Shown: positions 32,405 to 42,018 of the stretch, one piece after another
Numbering within the stretch: position 1 is the stretch's first letter
How the letters are laid out: each line of letters begins with the position of its first letter
Assembly (NCBI GenBank): GCA_020062665.1
Contig: JAGUVW010000011.1
Coordinates: 124,001-188,000 of the forward strand
Direction: 5' to 3'
DNA: 64,000 bases
Origin: Pseudomonadales bacterium
Lineage (GTDB): Bacteria; Pseudomonadota; Gammaproteobacteria; Pseudomonadales; Ketobacteraceae
The notes under the pieces: model-generated
Told to the model about the DNA's origin: nothing
What the model saw: the letters and a program-made list of their open reading frames with translations, nothing else
The model's database searches: none
Program-made: the position numbers and the translations under genes

Positions 32405-33126
32405 GCCGACTCAGTGCATCCCATCTGGCCAAGAGCTACAAAGGCCGCAAAGTAGTGGAGGATGTGTCCGTTTCCATCGAAAGCGGCCAGATCGTCGGCC
32501 TGCTCGGCCCCAACGGCGCGGGCAAGACCACCTGTTTCTACATGATCATCGGCATCGTGCCCCAGGACAAAGGCCGCATCCTGATCGACGACACCGACAT
32601 CACCCACCTGCCCATGCACGGCCGCGCCGCCAAGGGCATCGGTTATCTACCGCAGGAAGCCTCGGTATTCCGCCGCCTCTCGGTAAAGGAAAACATCATG
32701 GCGATCCTGGAAACCCGCAAGGATCTGAACCGCAAGCAGCGGATGGAAAAGGTGGAGCAGTTGCTGCAGGAGTTCCACATCGGCCACATCGCCGAATCCC
32801 TCGGCCAGGCCCTGTCCGGCGGTGAACGCCGGCGGGTGGAGATCGCGCGCGCCCTGGCCACCGATCCGGCCTTTATCCTGCTGGACGAACCCTTCGCCGG
32901 CGTCGATCCCATTTCCGTGGCAGACATCAAGCAGATCATCACCCACCTGAAAGAGCGCGGCATCGGCGTACTGATCACCGATCACAACGTGCGCGATACG
33001 CTGGATATCTGCGAAAAGGCCTACATTGTCAGCGAAGGCCACATCATCGCCGAAGGTGAGCCCTCGCTGATCCTGCAGAATCAGAAGGTGCGCGAGGTAT
33101 ATCTGGGCCAGCAATTCCATATGTAA
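32401..33126 (+). CDS. lptB: LptB, ATPase of the LPS transporter
   Basis: This 241-residue ABC ATPase powers LPS extraction by LptB2FG. Walker A is GPNGAGKT at residues 36-43, the signature is [15 protein letters not shown], and Walker B continues into [11 protein letters not shown]. The family segment [11 protein letters not shown] is present. It is the last gene of the kdsD-lptB run and is followed by a separate rpoN promoter. Confidence 0.97.
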   Translation: MSRLSASHLAKSYKGRKVVEDVSVSIESGQIVGLLGPNGAGKTTCFYMIIGIVPQDKGRILIDDTDITHLPMHGRAAKGIGYLPQEASVFRRLSVKENIMAILETRKDLNRKQRMEKVEQLLQEFHIGHIAESLGQALSGGERRRVEIARALATDPAFILLDEPFAGVDPISVADIKQIITHLKERGIGVLITDHNVRDTLDICEKAYIVSEGHIIAEGEPSLILQNQKVREVYLGQQFHM

Positions 33127-33154
33127 AAGTTCTAAGCAACTTCAGGCATGCAAA

Positions 33155-33183
33155 TTGCTTTGGCGCCACTTCGCTCTTACAAT
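33155..33183 (+). promoter_or_regulatory. Candidate sigma-70 promoter of rpoN
   Basis: TTGCTT (33155-33160), a 17-base spacer and TACAAT (33178-33183) lie about 130 bases before the rpoN start, in the 188-base gap after lptB. A long 5' leader would result. No terminator was clear in the gap. Confidence 0.45.
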
Positions 33184-33314
33184 TGATCAGAAGGGATACC
33201 GGGCCAACCGAAGTAAACCATTGAAACTGGTTGTAATTTGATTGGCTTTTTTCGTGGGGGAACACTACCGTCACACCACCGTCATTACAGCACTTCCGGA
33301 TGTAGCAGGTCGCA

Positions 33315-34940
33315 ATGAAGCCATCGTTACAATTAAAAATCGGCCAACACCTCACTATGACGCCCCAGCTGCAACAGGCCATCCGCCTCTTGCAGCTTTC
33401 CACTCTGGATCTGCAGACCGAAATCCAGGAAGCCCTGGAATCCAACCCCCTGCTGGAAATGGAAGAAACCCGCACCGAAGCCGGTGACGCAGAAAACAAC
33501 AGCGAAACCGAAACCACCAGCAGCGCCGGTGACGACTTCACCGACCTCATCGACTTCAGCAAGAACACCGATTACACCTCCACTGCCGACACCCCCACCA
33601 CCCAGAATGCCGATGAAGTTTCGGTGAATCTCGAAGGCAAGGAAATGCCCGACGAACTGCCGGTGGACAGCGACTGGGACACCCTGTTCGACGGTGTCGC
33701 CGGCGCATCGGGCAGCAGCAGCGGTGATGACGACGACTACGATTTCGAAAGCCGCAACAGCGCCCCCGAATCCATCTACGACAACCTGCTGTGGCAGCTG
33801 AACCTGACGCACATGTCCGACATGGATCGGATGATCGCCATGGCCATCATCGAAGCCATCGACACCAAGGGCTACCTCACCCAGACCGCCGAAGAAATCC
33901 GCGACTGCGTACTGGCCCAACACGACATCGTGGCGGACATCGTGGCCCTGCAGCAGCAGGAGCTGGAAGCCATGGGCGTGCAACTGCAGCCGGAAGAAGG
34001 CGACGACGGCACCGCCATCAGTCTGGAAGAAGTCATCGCCGTGCTGCACCGCATCCAGCAGTTCGATCCCCCCGGTGTCGCTGCCCGCGACCTGCGGGAA
34101 TGCCTGCTGATCCAGCTGCGCCAGCTACCCAAATCGCCCGACCGCGAAGACGCCATCCTGCTGGTGGATCAATTCCTGGAAGCGCTGGGGTCACGGGATT
34201 TCACCCTGATCATGCGCAAGTCACGCCTCACCGAAACCCGCCTCAAAGCCGCCATCGCGCTGGTGCAGACATTGAACCCTTACCCGGGCAGCAGTGTCGA
34301 AGCCGATGAAACCCAATATGTCGTGCCCGACGTGATCGTGCGCAAGGACAAAGGCCGCTGGAGAGTGGAACTGAACCCGGAAGCAACCCCCCGCCTGCGC
34401 GTGAACAGCAGCTACGCGTCACTGATCCAGCGGGCGGACAACAGCAGCGACAACACCTTCCTGAAGAACAATCTGCAGGAAGCCCGCTGGTTCATCAAAA
34501 GCCTGCAAAGCCGCAACGAAACCCTGCTGAAAGTGGCCACCAAGATCGTCGAGCATCAGATCGGCTTTCTGGAGCACGGCGAAGAAGCCATGAAACCCCT
34601 GGTGCTGCACGACATTGCCGAAGCCGTGAGCATGCACGAATCCACCATTTCCCGGGTCACCACCCAAAAATACATGCACACCCCCAAGGGCGTGTTCGAG
34701 CTGAAGTATTTCTTCTCCAGCCACGTCAGCACCGGTTCCGGCGGCGAATGTTCGTCCACCGCCATTCGCGCCATCATCAAGAAGCTGATTTCCGCCGAAA
34801 ATCCCCGTAAGCCCTTGAGCGACAGCAAAATTGCCGACATCCTGGCGGAACAGGACATCCAGGTGGCCCGACGCACCATCGCAAAATACCGCGAAGCGAT
34901 GCTGATTCCCCCCTCGAACGAACGCAAGCGATTGGTGTAA
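33315..34940 (+). CDS. rpoN: RpoN, sigma-54 factor
   Basis: This 541-residue sigma factor serves nitrogen, motility and other enhancer-dependent genes. Region I is the N-terminal glutamine/leucine-rich segment ([19 protein letters not shown]). Region II (about 48-155) is unusually acidic and long. The core- and DNA-binding parts follow, with the RpoN box [10 protein letters not shown] near the C-terminus. It is about 40-60 residues longer than common homologues because of region II. The neighbours hpf, ptsN, rapZ and npr are the usual ones. Confidence 0.97.
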   Translation: MKPSLQLKIGQHLTMTPQLQQAIRLLQLSTLDLQTEIQEALESNPLLEMEETRTEAGDAENNSETETTSSAGDDFTDLIDFSKNTDYTSTADTPTTQNADEVSVNLEGKEMPDELPVDSDWDTLFDGVAGASGSSSGDDDDYDFESRNSAPESIYDNLLWQLNLTHMSDMDRMIAMAIIEAIDTKGYLTQTAEEIRDCVLAQHDIVADIVALQQQELEAMGVQLQPEEGDDGTAISLEEVIAVLHRIQQFDPPGVAARDLRECLLIQLRQLPKSPDREDAILLVDQFLEALGSRDFTLIMRKSRLTETRLKAAIALVQTLNPYPGSSVEADETQYVVPDVIVRKDKGRWRVELNPEATPRLRVNSSYASLIQRADNSSDNTFLKNNLQEARWFIKSLQSRNETLLKVATKIVEHQIGFLEHGEEAMKPLVLHDIAEAVSMHESTISRVTTQKYMHTPKGVFELKYFFSSHVSTGSGGECSSTAIRAIIKKLISAENPRKPLSDSKIADILAEQDIQVARRTIAKYREAMLIPPSNERKRLV

Positions 34941-35089
34941 CCTGACCAAAACCTGCCGATGATCAAGGACCCGGCCCACTGGCCCCCTACACTGGCAGCA
35001 AGAACAACGGAACGGCTCACCGTTCCCCGACAACCGGCCAGAGCAGCGGCCGCGGGCACTACCCAAGCAACCACGATAAGGAGTGGCTT

Positions 35090-35377
35090 ATGCAAATCAA
35101 CATCAGCGGACACCATGTAGAAGTGACTGATGCCTTGAAGGACTACGTTTCCGAAAAGCTTGAGCGCCTGGTTCGTCACAGCGACGACATCACCAGCATC
35201 CAGGCCATCCTGAGTGTGGAAAAGAACCGCCAGATTGCCGAAGCCACCATCCGCGTAAAAGGCGCCGACCTGCACGCCAACGCCGAATCCGACGACATGT
35301 ACGCAGCCATCGACATGCTGTCCGACAAGCTGGACCGCCAGGTACTCAAACATAAGGAAAAGATGAAAAGCTGGTAA
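35090..35377 (+). CDS. hpf: HPF, short-form ribosome hibernation factor
   Basis: This 95-residue protein is the short hibernation-promoting factor that binds the 30S decoding region and helps form 100S ribosome dimers. The start MQINISGHHVEVTDALKDYV and the basic YVSEKLERLVRH helix fit the family. ATG 35090 follows ATAAGGAGTGG. It sits in the conserved rpoN-hpf-ptsN order. Confidence 0.95.
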   Translation: MQINISGHHVEVTDALKDYVSEKLERLVRHSDDITSIQAILSVEKNRQIAEATIRVKGADLHANAESDDMYAAIDMLSDKLDRQVLKHKEKMKSW

Positions 35378-35413
35378 ACTGGCGCCCCCATCGACTAGCC
35401 GAATCGAACTGTT

Positions 35414-35866
35414 ATGGAACTTGCTGACATCATCAGCCCCGACCGCGTCTTCGAACACGTGCAGGGCGGAAGCAAAAAGAAAGTCCTGGAAACCGCTGCC
35501 GGGCTCATCGCCCGGCAGCTACCCGAACTGGATCCCAACGAATTATTCGACAACCTGATCTCGCGGGAAAAACTCGGCAGCACGGGCCTGGGCAAGGGTA
35601 TCGCCATTCCCCACTGCCGCGCCCAGCACTGCACCCAGGCCATCGGCGCCTTCATCAAGCTCGAAGCCCCGGTGGATTTCGACGCCCTCGACCGCCAGCC
35701 GGTAGACATGCTGTTTGTGCTGCTGGTACCCAAGGCCGCCCACGAAGAACACCTCAATCTGCTGGCCAAGATCGCCACCCTCTTCAACGACGAACACCGG
35801 CGGGAAACCCTCCGTCATGCGCCGAACACACAAGCCGTGTATGATGCCCTGGTGACCCCGCTCTGA
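35414..35866 (+). CDS. ptsN: PtsN, EIIA of the nitrogen phosphotransferase system
   Basis: This 150-residue regulatory EIIA protein is phosphorylated by Npr. The phospho-acceptor is His67 in GKGIAIPHCR. Its output in relatives is control of potassium transport and nitrogen and carbon responses, not sugar uptake. rapZ follows 14 bases downstream and npr comes next, so the whole nitrogen PTS branch except PtsP is here. Confidence 0.95.
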   Translation: MELADIISPDRVFEHVQGGSKKKVLETAAGLIARQLPELDPNELFDNLISREKLGSTGLGKGIAIPHCRAQHCTQAIGAFIKLEAPVDFDALDRQPVDMLFVLLVPKAAHEEHLNLLAKIATLFNDEHRRETLRHAPNTQAVYDALVTPL

Positions 35867-35880
35867 AACGAGGCGCCATC

Positions 35881-36729
35881 ATGAAACTGGTGATCATCAG
35901 CGGACGCTCCGGCTCCGGCAAGACCACAGCCCTTCATGTACTGGAAGACATTGGCTATTACTGCGTCGACAACCTGCCGGTAAGCCTGCTGCCCCAATTG
36001 ATACGGGAACTGCGCCAGGCCAACTCCCCGGTGACCATGGTGGCCATCGGCATCGACGCCCGCAACGCCGGCGGCCAGCTGCACAAGCTGCCCAACATTC
36101 TGCGGGATCTGGTGGGCCATGGGGTGGAAACCCAGGTGATCTACCTGGATTCCGACGACGAGACCCTGATCAAGCGTTTCAGCGAAACCCGCCGCAAGCA
36201 TCCCATCAGCAACGACACCAACACCCTGCGCGAAGCCATCGAGCGGGAGCGCGAGATCCTCAATCCCGTCGCCTCCTGCGCCAGCCTGATCATCGACACC
36301 ACCAGCCTCACCCTGCATCAGCTGCGCGACCAGATCAAAGTGCGCGTGGGCGAGGATGTGGACAGCATGGCGATCCTGGTGGAATCCTTCGGCTTCAAGA
36401 ATGGCATTCCCAAAGATGCGGACGTGGTGTTTGACGTGCGTTGCCTGCCTAATCCCCACTGGATTCCCAGCCTGCGCAATCTCACCGGGCTGGATCAGGG
36501 CGTGAAGGATTTTCTGGCGGGCCACCAGCCCGTGCGGGAGATGATCGCGGACATCATCGCCTACCTGGACAAGTGGCTGCCGCGCTTTGCCGCCAACAAC
36601 CGCAGCTACATGACCGTCGCCATCGGCTGCACCGGCGGCCAGCATCGTTCGGTGTACATCACCGAAGAAATCATTGTCCATCTGCGTGCGCACTTCAGTA
36701 ATGTGCAGGCTAGACACCGGGAGCTGTGA
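35881..36729 (+). CDS. rapZ: RapZ, RNase adapter / nucleotide-binding protein
   Basis: This 282-residue protein has an N-terminal P-loop (GRSGSGKT at residues 8-15) and a C-terminal domain that binds glucosamine 6-phosphate and small RNA in E. coli. The segments DNLPVSLLPQL and IGCTGGQHRSVYI are family hallmarks. In enterics RapZ presents GlmZ RNA to RNase E; whether that circuit exists here is unknown. It sits between ptsN and npr. Confidence 0.94.
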   Translation: MKLVIISGRSGSGKTTALHVLEDIGYYCVDNLPVSLLPQLIRELRQANSPVTMVAIGIDARNAGGQLHKLPNILRDLVGHGVETQVIYLDSDDETLIKRFSETRRKHPISNDTNTLREAIEREREILNPVASCASLIIDTTSLTLHQLRDQIKVRVGEDVDSMAILVESFGFKNGIPKDADVVFDVRCLPNPHWIPSLRNLTGLDQGVKDFLAGHQPVREMIADIIAYLDKWLPRFAANNRSYMTVAIGCTGGQHRSVYITEEIIVHLRAHFSNVQARHREL

Positions 36730-36768
36730 CTTGCGATACTCGCGACTCATAGCCTGAAAAGCGCAGTC

Positions 36769-37041
36769 ATGGAACTCAAAAAGCAACTCACCATCGTCAA
36801 CAAACTTGGCCTGCACGCGCGGGCGGCCTCCAAGCTGGTAGCCACGGCTTCACGTTTCAGCAGCAATATCCACATCAATCGCAATGGCCAGCTGGCAGAC
36901 GCCAAGAGCATCATGTCCCTGCTCATGCTGGCGGCGAGCAAAGGCACCGAACTGGAATTCATTGTCAGCGGTGATGACGCCGAAGATGCCCTTCACCACA
37001 TCGAATCTCTGATTAATAACCGCTTTGACGAAGGCGAATAA
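36769..37041 (+). CDS. npr: Npr, HPr of the nitrogen phosphotransferase system
   Basis: This 90-residue HPr-family carrier has the phosphorylation site His16 in GLHARAA. The KSIMSLLMLAASKG helix follows, with its serine in the HPr Ser46 position. It passes phosphate from PtsP to PtsN. The position after rapZ marks it as NPr rather than sugar HPr. Confidence 0.93.
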   Translation: MELKKQLTIVNKLGLHARAASKLVATASRFSSNIHINRNGQLADAKSIMSLLMLAASKGTELEFIVSGDDAEDALHHIESLINNRFDEGE

Positions 37042-37157
37042 AAACCGCCAGCGCATTTCGTAGTACACTTCCGCCCGGCTTTATCCTTTCCCCTGCCGGG
37101 ACGGCCCTGCCCGTTCTACACTGATTCAGACACGCCTTCAGCAGAGAGAGTCACTTG

Positions 37158-38516
37158 ATGGCAAAAAGTGCCGCCAATCTCGAAACCCAGGATCAACTCC
37201 ACACGTTTCTGGATGCGCTGGAAAGCGGCACCTTTGCTGACGTTCGCACCATGCTGCGCGGGATGTCCGCCGCCGAAATTGCCCATCTGCTGGAATCCTC
37301 GCCGCCCAAGGAGCGCAACCTGCTGTGGACACTGCTGGAAAAGGATGCCGAAAGCGAGGTGCTGCCGTACCTGAACGAGGAAATCGCCGCCTATTTTCTG
37401 CGGGATCGCGACGCCTCCGAGATCATCAGCGTGGCGGTGGATTTCGAGGACGACGACCTGGCGGATCTGCTGCAGGAACTGCCGCGCAAGGTGATGCGCA
37501 GCGTGCTGGAAGCCATGGACGAGCAGAACCGGCACCGGGTGGAAACCATTCTGGCCTATCCCGAGGACAGCGCCGGCCGCCTGATGAACACGGACATCAT
37601 CACCATCCGGCCGGATATTTCCCTGGATGTGGTGCTGCGTTACCTGCGTCGCCATGAATCCCTGCCAGACGCCACCGATACCCTGCTGGTGGTGAACCGC
37701 TCCGGCAAATTTGTCGGCACCCTGCCCCTGGCCACCCTGCTGGTGAAAGACCCGAGCATGCTGGTGCGCGAAGCCATGATCACCGACTGCGAGGTGATCC
37801 GGGCGGATCTGCCGGCGAAGGATGTGGCCTCCATTTTCGAACGGGAAGACCTGGTGAGCGCGCCGGTGGTGGATGCCGACGGCATGCTGCTGGGCCGGAT
37901 CACGGTGGACGATGTGGTGGACGTGATTCTGGAAGGCGCCGATCACTCACTGATGAGCATGGCCGGTCTGGATGAATACGAAGACACTTTCGCGCCGGTG
38001 ATGCGCACTACCCGCCGCCGCGCCATCTGGCTGGGGATCAATCTGCTGACGGCATTTCTTGCTTCCGCTGTGGTAGGTCTGTTCGAAGGCACGCTGGAAA
38101 AGGTAGTGGCGCTCGCCGTGCTGATGCCCATCGTCGCCAGCATGGGTGGCATTGCCGGCACCCAGACCCTGACCCTGGTGATTCGCGGCATGGCGCTGGG
38201 CCACGTGGGATCGGCCAACGCCCGCTGGCTGCTGACGCGGGAAGTGGCGGTAGGATTCCTCAATGGCCTGATGTGGGCGGTGGTGGTGGGCGCGGTGGCC
38301 TGGCTCTGGTTCAGCGACCTGACCCTGGGCCTGGTGTTGGGCGCCGCCATGATCATCAACCTGGTGCTTGCCGCTGTCGCTGGCGCCGCCCTGCCGCTGA
38401 TTCTGCGCCGCCTGGGTATCGACCCAGCCCTGTCCGGCGGCGTGATTCTGACCACGTTTACCGACTGTGTGGGCTTCTTCGCCTTTCTCGGCCTCGCCAC
38501 TGTCATGTACCTGTAA
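37158..38516 (+). CDS. mgtE: MgtE magnesium transporter
   Basis: This 452-residue Mg2+ channel has an N-terminal helical domain (about 10-130), two CBS domains (about 135-260) that sense Mg2+, and five membrane helices (about 285-450). The pore segment PIVASMGGIAGTQTLTL and the GGVILTTFTDCVGFFAFLGLA ending are diagnostic. ATG 37158 follows a GAGAGAG stretch. A TTG three bases earlier is unlikely to be used. Confidence 0.95.
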   Translation: MAKSAANLETQDQLHTFLDALESGTFADVRTMLRGMSAAEIAHLLESSPPKERNLLWTLLEKDAESEVLPYLNEEIAAYFLRDRDASEIISVAVDFEDDDLADLLQELPRKVMRSVLEAMDEQNRHRVETILAYPEDSAGRLMNTDIITIRPDISLDVVLRYLRRHESLPDATDTLLVVNRSGKFVGTLPLATLLVKDPSMLVREAMITDCEVIRADLPAKDVASIFEREDLVSAPVVDADGMLLGRITVDDVVDVILEGADHSLMSMAGLDEYEDTFAPVMRTTRRRAIWLGINLLTAFLASAVVGLFEGTLEKVVALAVLMPIVASMGGIAGTQTLTLVIRGMALGHVGSANARWLLTREVAVGFLNGLMWAVVVGAVAWLWFSDLTLGLVLGAAMIINLVLAAVAGAALPLILRRLGIDPALSGGVILTTFTDCVGFFAFLGLATVMYL

Positions 38517-38588
38517 GGCCGCACCGCAATCGTTAGACAAAAGCTATGGTTTAGATTGAAAAATCAAAACGTTCTGAAATCCTGATCT

Positions 38589-38618
38589 ATGACAATGCAG
38601 TTGGGAATCTGCTAAAGT
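38589..38618 (+). promoter_or_regulatory. Candidate sigma-70 promoter of sodB
   Basis: ATGACA (38589-38594), an 18-base spacer and TAAAGT (38613-38618) lie about 48 bases before the sodB start. The 149-base gap is A+T-rich around a TTGAAAAATCAA palindrome (38553-38566), which could be an operator. Confidence 0.5.
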
Positions 38619-38665
38619 GTGGCCTTCGTCAACCTGGACCACGATCCAATAGAGAGGGACAAACC

Positions 38666-39250
38666 ATGGCTTTCACACTGCCCGAATTGCCTTACGCCAA
38701 AGACGCACTGGTGCCTCACCTGTCCGTCGAAACCCTGGAATTCCACCACGGCAAGCACCACAACGCTTACGTCACCAACCTGAACAATCTGGTTCCCGGC
38801 ACCGAGTTCGAAGGCAAGAGCCTGGAAGACATCATCAAGACTTCCAGCGGCGGCATCTTCAACAACGCAGCGCAAATCTGGAACCACACCTTCTACTGGC
38901 ACAGCCTGAGCCCCAAGGGCGGCGGCGCTCCCACCGGCAAAGTCGGCGAAGCCATCAACAAGACCTGGGGCTCTTTCGACAAGTTCAAGGAAGAGTTCAA
39001 CAAGATGGCGGTGGGCAACTTCGGTTCCAGCTGGACCTGGCTGGTAAAGAAAGCCGACGGTAGCCTGGCCATCGTCAACACCAGCAACGCCGGCACCCCG
39101 ATCACGGAAAAAGGCGTTACTCCGCTGATCACCGTTGACCTGTGGGAACACGCCTACTACATCGACTACCGCAACCTGCGCCCGAAATACCTGGAAGGAT
39201 TCTGGTCGCTGGTGAACTGGGATTTCGCCAACGCGAACTTCGCCAAGTAA
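38666..39250 (+). CDS. sodB: SodB, iron superoxide dismutase
   Basis: This 194-residue enzyme removes superoxide. Metal ligands are in [13 protein letters not shown] (His27), [10 protein letters not shown], and [12 protein letters not shown] (Asp and His). The [12 protein letters not shown] segment with its Gln and the GGGAPTG segment point to the iron rather than the manganese type. AGAGAGGGA precedes the ATG and a strong terminator follows, so it is monocistronic. Confidence 0.96.
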   Translation: MAFTLPELPYAKDALVPHLSVETLEFHHGKHHNAYVTNLNNLVPGTEFEGKSLEDIIKTSSGGIFNNAAQIWNHTFYWHSLSPKGGGAPTGKVGEAINKTWGSFDKFKEEFNKMAVGNFGSSWTWLVKKADGSLAIVNTSNAGTPITEKGVTPLITVDLWEHAYYIDYRNLRPKYLEGFWSLVNWDFANANFAK

Positions 39251-39276
39251 ATCCTTCAGCCTCCTCAGCTGATTTG

Positions 39277-39304
39277 ACGCCGGCCCTGAAAAGCCGGCGT
39301 TTTT
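39277..39304 (+). terminator. Rho-independent terminator of sodB
   Basis: An eight-base stem ACGCCGGC/GCCGGCGT with loop CCTGAAAA is followed by TTTTTC. It starts 26 bases after the sodB stop and ends just before the stop of the converging GGDEF-EAL gene. Confidence 0.85.
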
Positions 39305-39308
39305 CGTT

Positions 39309-41459
39309 TCAGGGCTCGAAGCGCAGGCTGGACAGGTTGCGGTAGATGGCGTCAATCTCGTCGGCAGGCAGCGGCTTGAACAGCAGAAAGCCTTGGGCGT
39401 AGTCGCAACCAATCTCGCGCAGAAACCGCAGTTGCTCCCAGGTTTCCACCCCTTCTGCCACCACTTTCATGCGCAGCTCGTGGGCCAGTTTGACGATGGT
39501 GGCGGTGATGGCTTTGCTCTCCTCGTTGTGAGGAATTTCCTGGATGAACACCTGATCGATCTTGAGGCGATCCACCGGCAGATTTTTCAGATAATTCAGC
39601 GACGAGAAGCCCGAGCCGAAGTCATCCAGCGCGATGGACACGCCGATTTCCCGCAGCTGGCGCAACGCCTGGGAATAGGTTTCGCGATCTTCCAGCAGCG
39701 CGGTTTCAGTGATCTCCAGTTCCAGCTGCGCCGGCGGCAGGCCGGTTTGCTCCAGCACCATCAACACGTGTGCAACGAAGTCTGACGCACGAATCTGCCG
39801 CGCCGACACGTTCACCGCCATCACCACCGGCACCTTGCGATCGAGAAATGCGCGCGCCTGGGTGCAGGCCTGCTCCAGCACCCAGCGGCCCAGCTGGTTG
39901 ATCAGATCGGATTCCTCGGCCACCGGAATGAAAACGCCGGGGCTGATCAGGCCACGTTCGGGATGCTGCCAGCGCAGCAATGCTTCCAGGCGCAGAAACG
40001 CGTCGTCGCCGATGCAGATTTGCGGCTGGTAGACCAGGCGCAGTTCCTGATGGGTGATGGCATTGCCCAGATCCTTCTGCACGATGACGCGATGGAGGAA
40101 AGCGTCGTCCAGATCCCGCGTGAACAGCTGGTAGTGATTCCGCCCCATCTGCTTGGCGTGATACATAGCCAGATCGGCGTGCTTCATCAGTGCGGCAGCG
40201 TCGGCGGCGTGATCGGGAAAACAGGCCACCCCCAGGCTGGCGGTAACGTGCAAGGTCTGCGAATCCACTGTCAGCGGCTGACGCACGACGCCCAGCAGAC
40301 GTTCCGCCACCGCATTCACATCCAGCTGGCGGCGATCGGTGCGCAGCACCACGGCAAATTCGTCGCCACCCAGATGGGCAATGAAATCGGTTTTTTTCAC
40401 GTTGCGCGCCAGCCGCGACGACAGCGTGGTGAGCAGTTGATCCCCGGCCTGGTGATCGAAGTTGTCGTTGATGCGCTTGAAGTTGTCCACGTCCAGATAC
40501 AGCAGCGCCAACTTGTCGCCGGACGCGCGGCAGGCGTCGATTTCCCGCGTCAGCACGCGCCAGAAATGCCGACGATTGGGCAGCTGGGTGGTGAGATCGT
40601 AATCGGTGACCCGCTCCAGCTCTACCGACGGTTCCCGCAGGCCGCTGATGTCGTTGGCCACGCACACCAGATGGCTCACCTGCTGCTGTTCATCCAACAC
40701 CGGCCCGATCATCAGCCGCACCCATTTGTGCGTGCCATCCGGCAGGGTGGATTCGAATTCACCTTCCCACCAGGCGCCAGTGTCGATGACACGGTGGATT
40801 TCCGGGTACAGGGTTTCGGCTTCGCGCACCCACTGGTTGAGCACAGACGGCCCGGACGCATCGCCCGCCGCCGCCACCGGATAGATGTCCATCAGCGCCT
40901 GATTGAGCAGCTCCACCGAACCGTCGGGCTTGCACACCATGACGGCAGACGCGTGGTGCTGGATACGCTCGGCAATGTTGGACAGCGGCGCATTGCGGGT
41001 GAGCATTTCCTGCAGCTTGAGTTGCAGCTTGCGCTGTTCCCGCTGCAGGGCCGCCACCAGTTTCTCCTGCGCCAGGGCGATTTCGCGGGCGCGCTGATAA
41101 ACCTGGTGACGGGCGTCGAATGTCTGCGTCAGATCCACCAGCAACAGAATGCGAATCTGCTGATACAACAGCGCGTAGGCTTCCAGTTGATGCTGCTTGC
41201 CTTGGCCGTCCAGCTCTGTCCACACGCCTGAACCGAGTCGCGCGCCGGCAGGCTGCTGCCAGAACGCTTCCGCATCCTGCAGAAAGTGTTCGATGAACGG
41301 GAACAGCGCGGGCAGATCCAGCGGTTCACCGGGATAGGCGTCGCTGCAGAGCTGGTGAAACCAGGCGGGGATGTCGTTGAGCGGCACGAAACGGTTGCCA
41401 GGCCGGCATTCCACCGCCAGCAATCCCATATCGGAAAACAGTTTGGCGAACAGGCTCAT
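39309..41459 (-). CDS. PAS-GGDEF-EAL c-di-GMP enzyme at the end of the GTPase operon
   Basis: This 716-residue cytosolic protein has an uncharacterised N-terminal domain (about 1-125), a coiled-coil linker (about 125-165), a PAS-like domain (about 170-290), GGDEF (about 295-455) and EAL (about 470-710). The GGDEF motif itself is intact (HLGGDEFAVVL). The EAL domain keeps EALLRW, NVSARQ, ELEITET, DDFGSGFSS, KIDQVF and AEGVET, so phosphodiesterase activity is likely; both activities are possible. There is no membrane helix or sensor transporter domain. It starts 15 bases after the Ras-like GTPase gene, so the N-terminal domain is a candidate GTPase effector. The signal it answers is unknown. 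Confidence 0.9.
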   Translation of the reverse strand: MSLFAKLFSDMGLLAVECRPGNRFVPLNDIPAWFHQLCSDAYPGEPLDLPALFPFIEHFLQDAEAFWQQPAGARLGSGVWTELDGQGKQHQLEAYALLYQQIRILLLVDLTQTFDARHQVYQRAREIALAQEKLVAALQREQRKLQLKLQEMLTRNAPLSNIAERIQHHASAVMVCKPDGSVELLNQALMDIYPVAAAGDASGPSVLNQWVREAETLYPEIHRVIDTGAWWEGEFESTLPDGTHKWVRLMIGPVLDEQQQVSHLVCVANDISGLREPSVELERVTDYDLTTQLPNRRHFWRVLTREIDACRASGDKLALLYLDVDNFKRINDNFDHQAGDQLLTTLSSRLARNVKKTDFIAHLGGDEFAVVLRTDRRQLDVNAVAERLLGVVRQPLTVDSQTLHVTASLGVACFPDHAADAAALMKHADLAMYHAKQMGRNHYQLFTRDLDDAFLHRVIVQKDLGNAITHQELRLVYQPQICIGDDAFLRLEALLRWQHPERGLISPGVFIPVAEESDLINQLGRWVLEQACTQARAFLDRKVPVVMAVNVSARQIRASDFVAHVLMVLEQTGLPPAQLELEITETALLEDRETYSQALRQLREIGVSIALDDFGSGFSSLNYLKNLPVDRLKIDQVFIQEIPHNEESKAITATIVKLAHELRMKVVAEGVETWEQLRFLREIGCDYAQGFLLFKPLPADEIDAIYRNLSSLRFEP

Positions 41460-41474
41460 GGTTGGCGTCCTTTC

Positions 41475-41981
41475 CTACTCAGCGCTGGCGTTCTGCATGG
41501 CGCGCACCAGGGCGATAAAACTGGCATCCACCTGATCGCCGCTTTTGGCGCTGGTGCGGATCAGGGTGCAGCCTTCGGCTTCGAGTTGCTGCAGCACGTC
41601 GCCATCCAGACGCCACTGATCTGCCAGATCTGATTTGTTCAGCAGGATCAGCGCGGGAATGTCGCCCACATGCTTCTGCACTTCATAACGCAACTGGCGT
41701 GCCACGGTAAGGGTGTGCGGCCGGGTGACATCCACCACAAAAAAAACGCCGGCGGCGCCGCGCAGATAGTTGCTGCGCACATCGGTGAATTCATCGCGAC
41801 CTTCCAGATCCCAGATCACCAGCTGGTAATCCACGCTGTCCACTGCAAGCGTTTTCTTGCTGATCATGACGCCGATGGTGGTCTGGTAGGTGTCAGAAAA
41901 AATGCTGTGCACAAAGCGCCGCACCAGGCTGGTCTTGCCCACGGCGAATGCCCCCATCATGCAGATTTTCTTCACCACCAT
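41475..41981 (-). CDS. Ras/Rab-like small GTPase
   Basis: This 168-residue protein is a single small GTPase domain. G1 is GAFAVGKTS (10-18), a switch I threonine lies in YQTTIG (32-37), G3 is WDLEGRDE (57-64), G4 is NKSD (115-118) and G5 is SAK (144-146). The position of the catalytic glutamine of Ras is an arginine (R62). There is no lipidation motif or membrane helix. It belongs with the bacterial Ras-like GTPases related to MglA/Rup proteins. It lies between an OmpA-domain gene (37 bases upstream) and a GGDEF-EAL gene (15 bases downstream). The output is unknown. Confidence 0.92.
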   Translation of the reverse strand: MVVKKICMMGAFAVGKTSLVRRFVHSIFSDTYQTTIGVMISKKTLAVDSVDYQLVIWDLEGRDEFTDVRSNYLRGAAGVFFVVDVTRPHTLTVARQLRYEVQKHVGDIPALILLNKSDLADQWRLDGDVLQQLEAEGCTLIRTSAKSGDQVDASFIALVRAMQNASAE

Positions 41982-42018
41982 GTGCTGGCACTCCTGCCTG
42001 CCATCCGTCTGTCTTATG

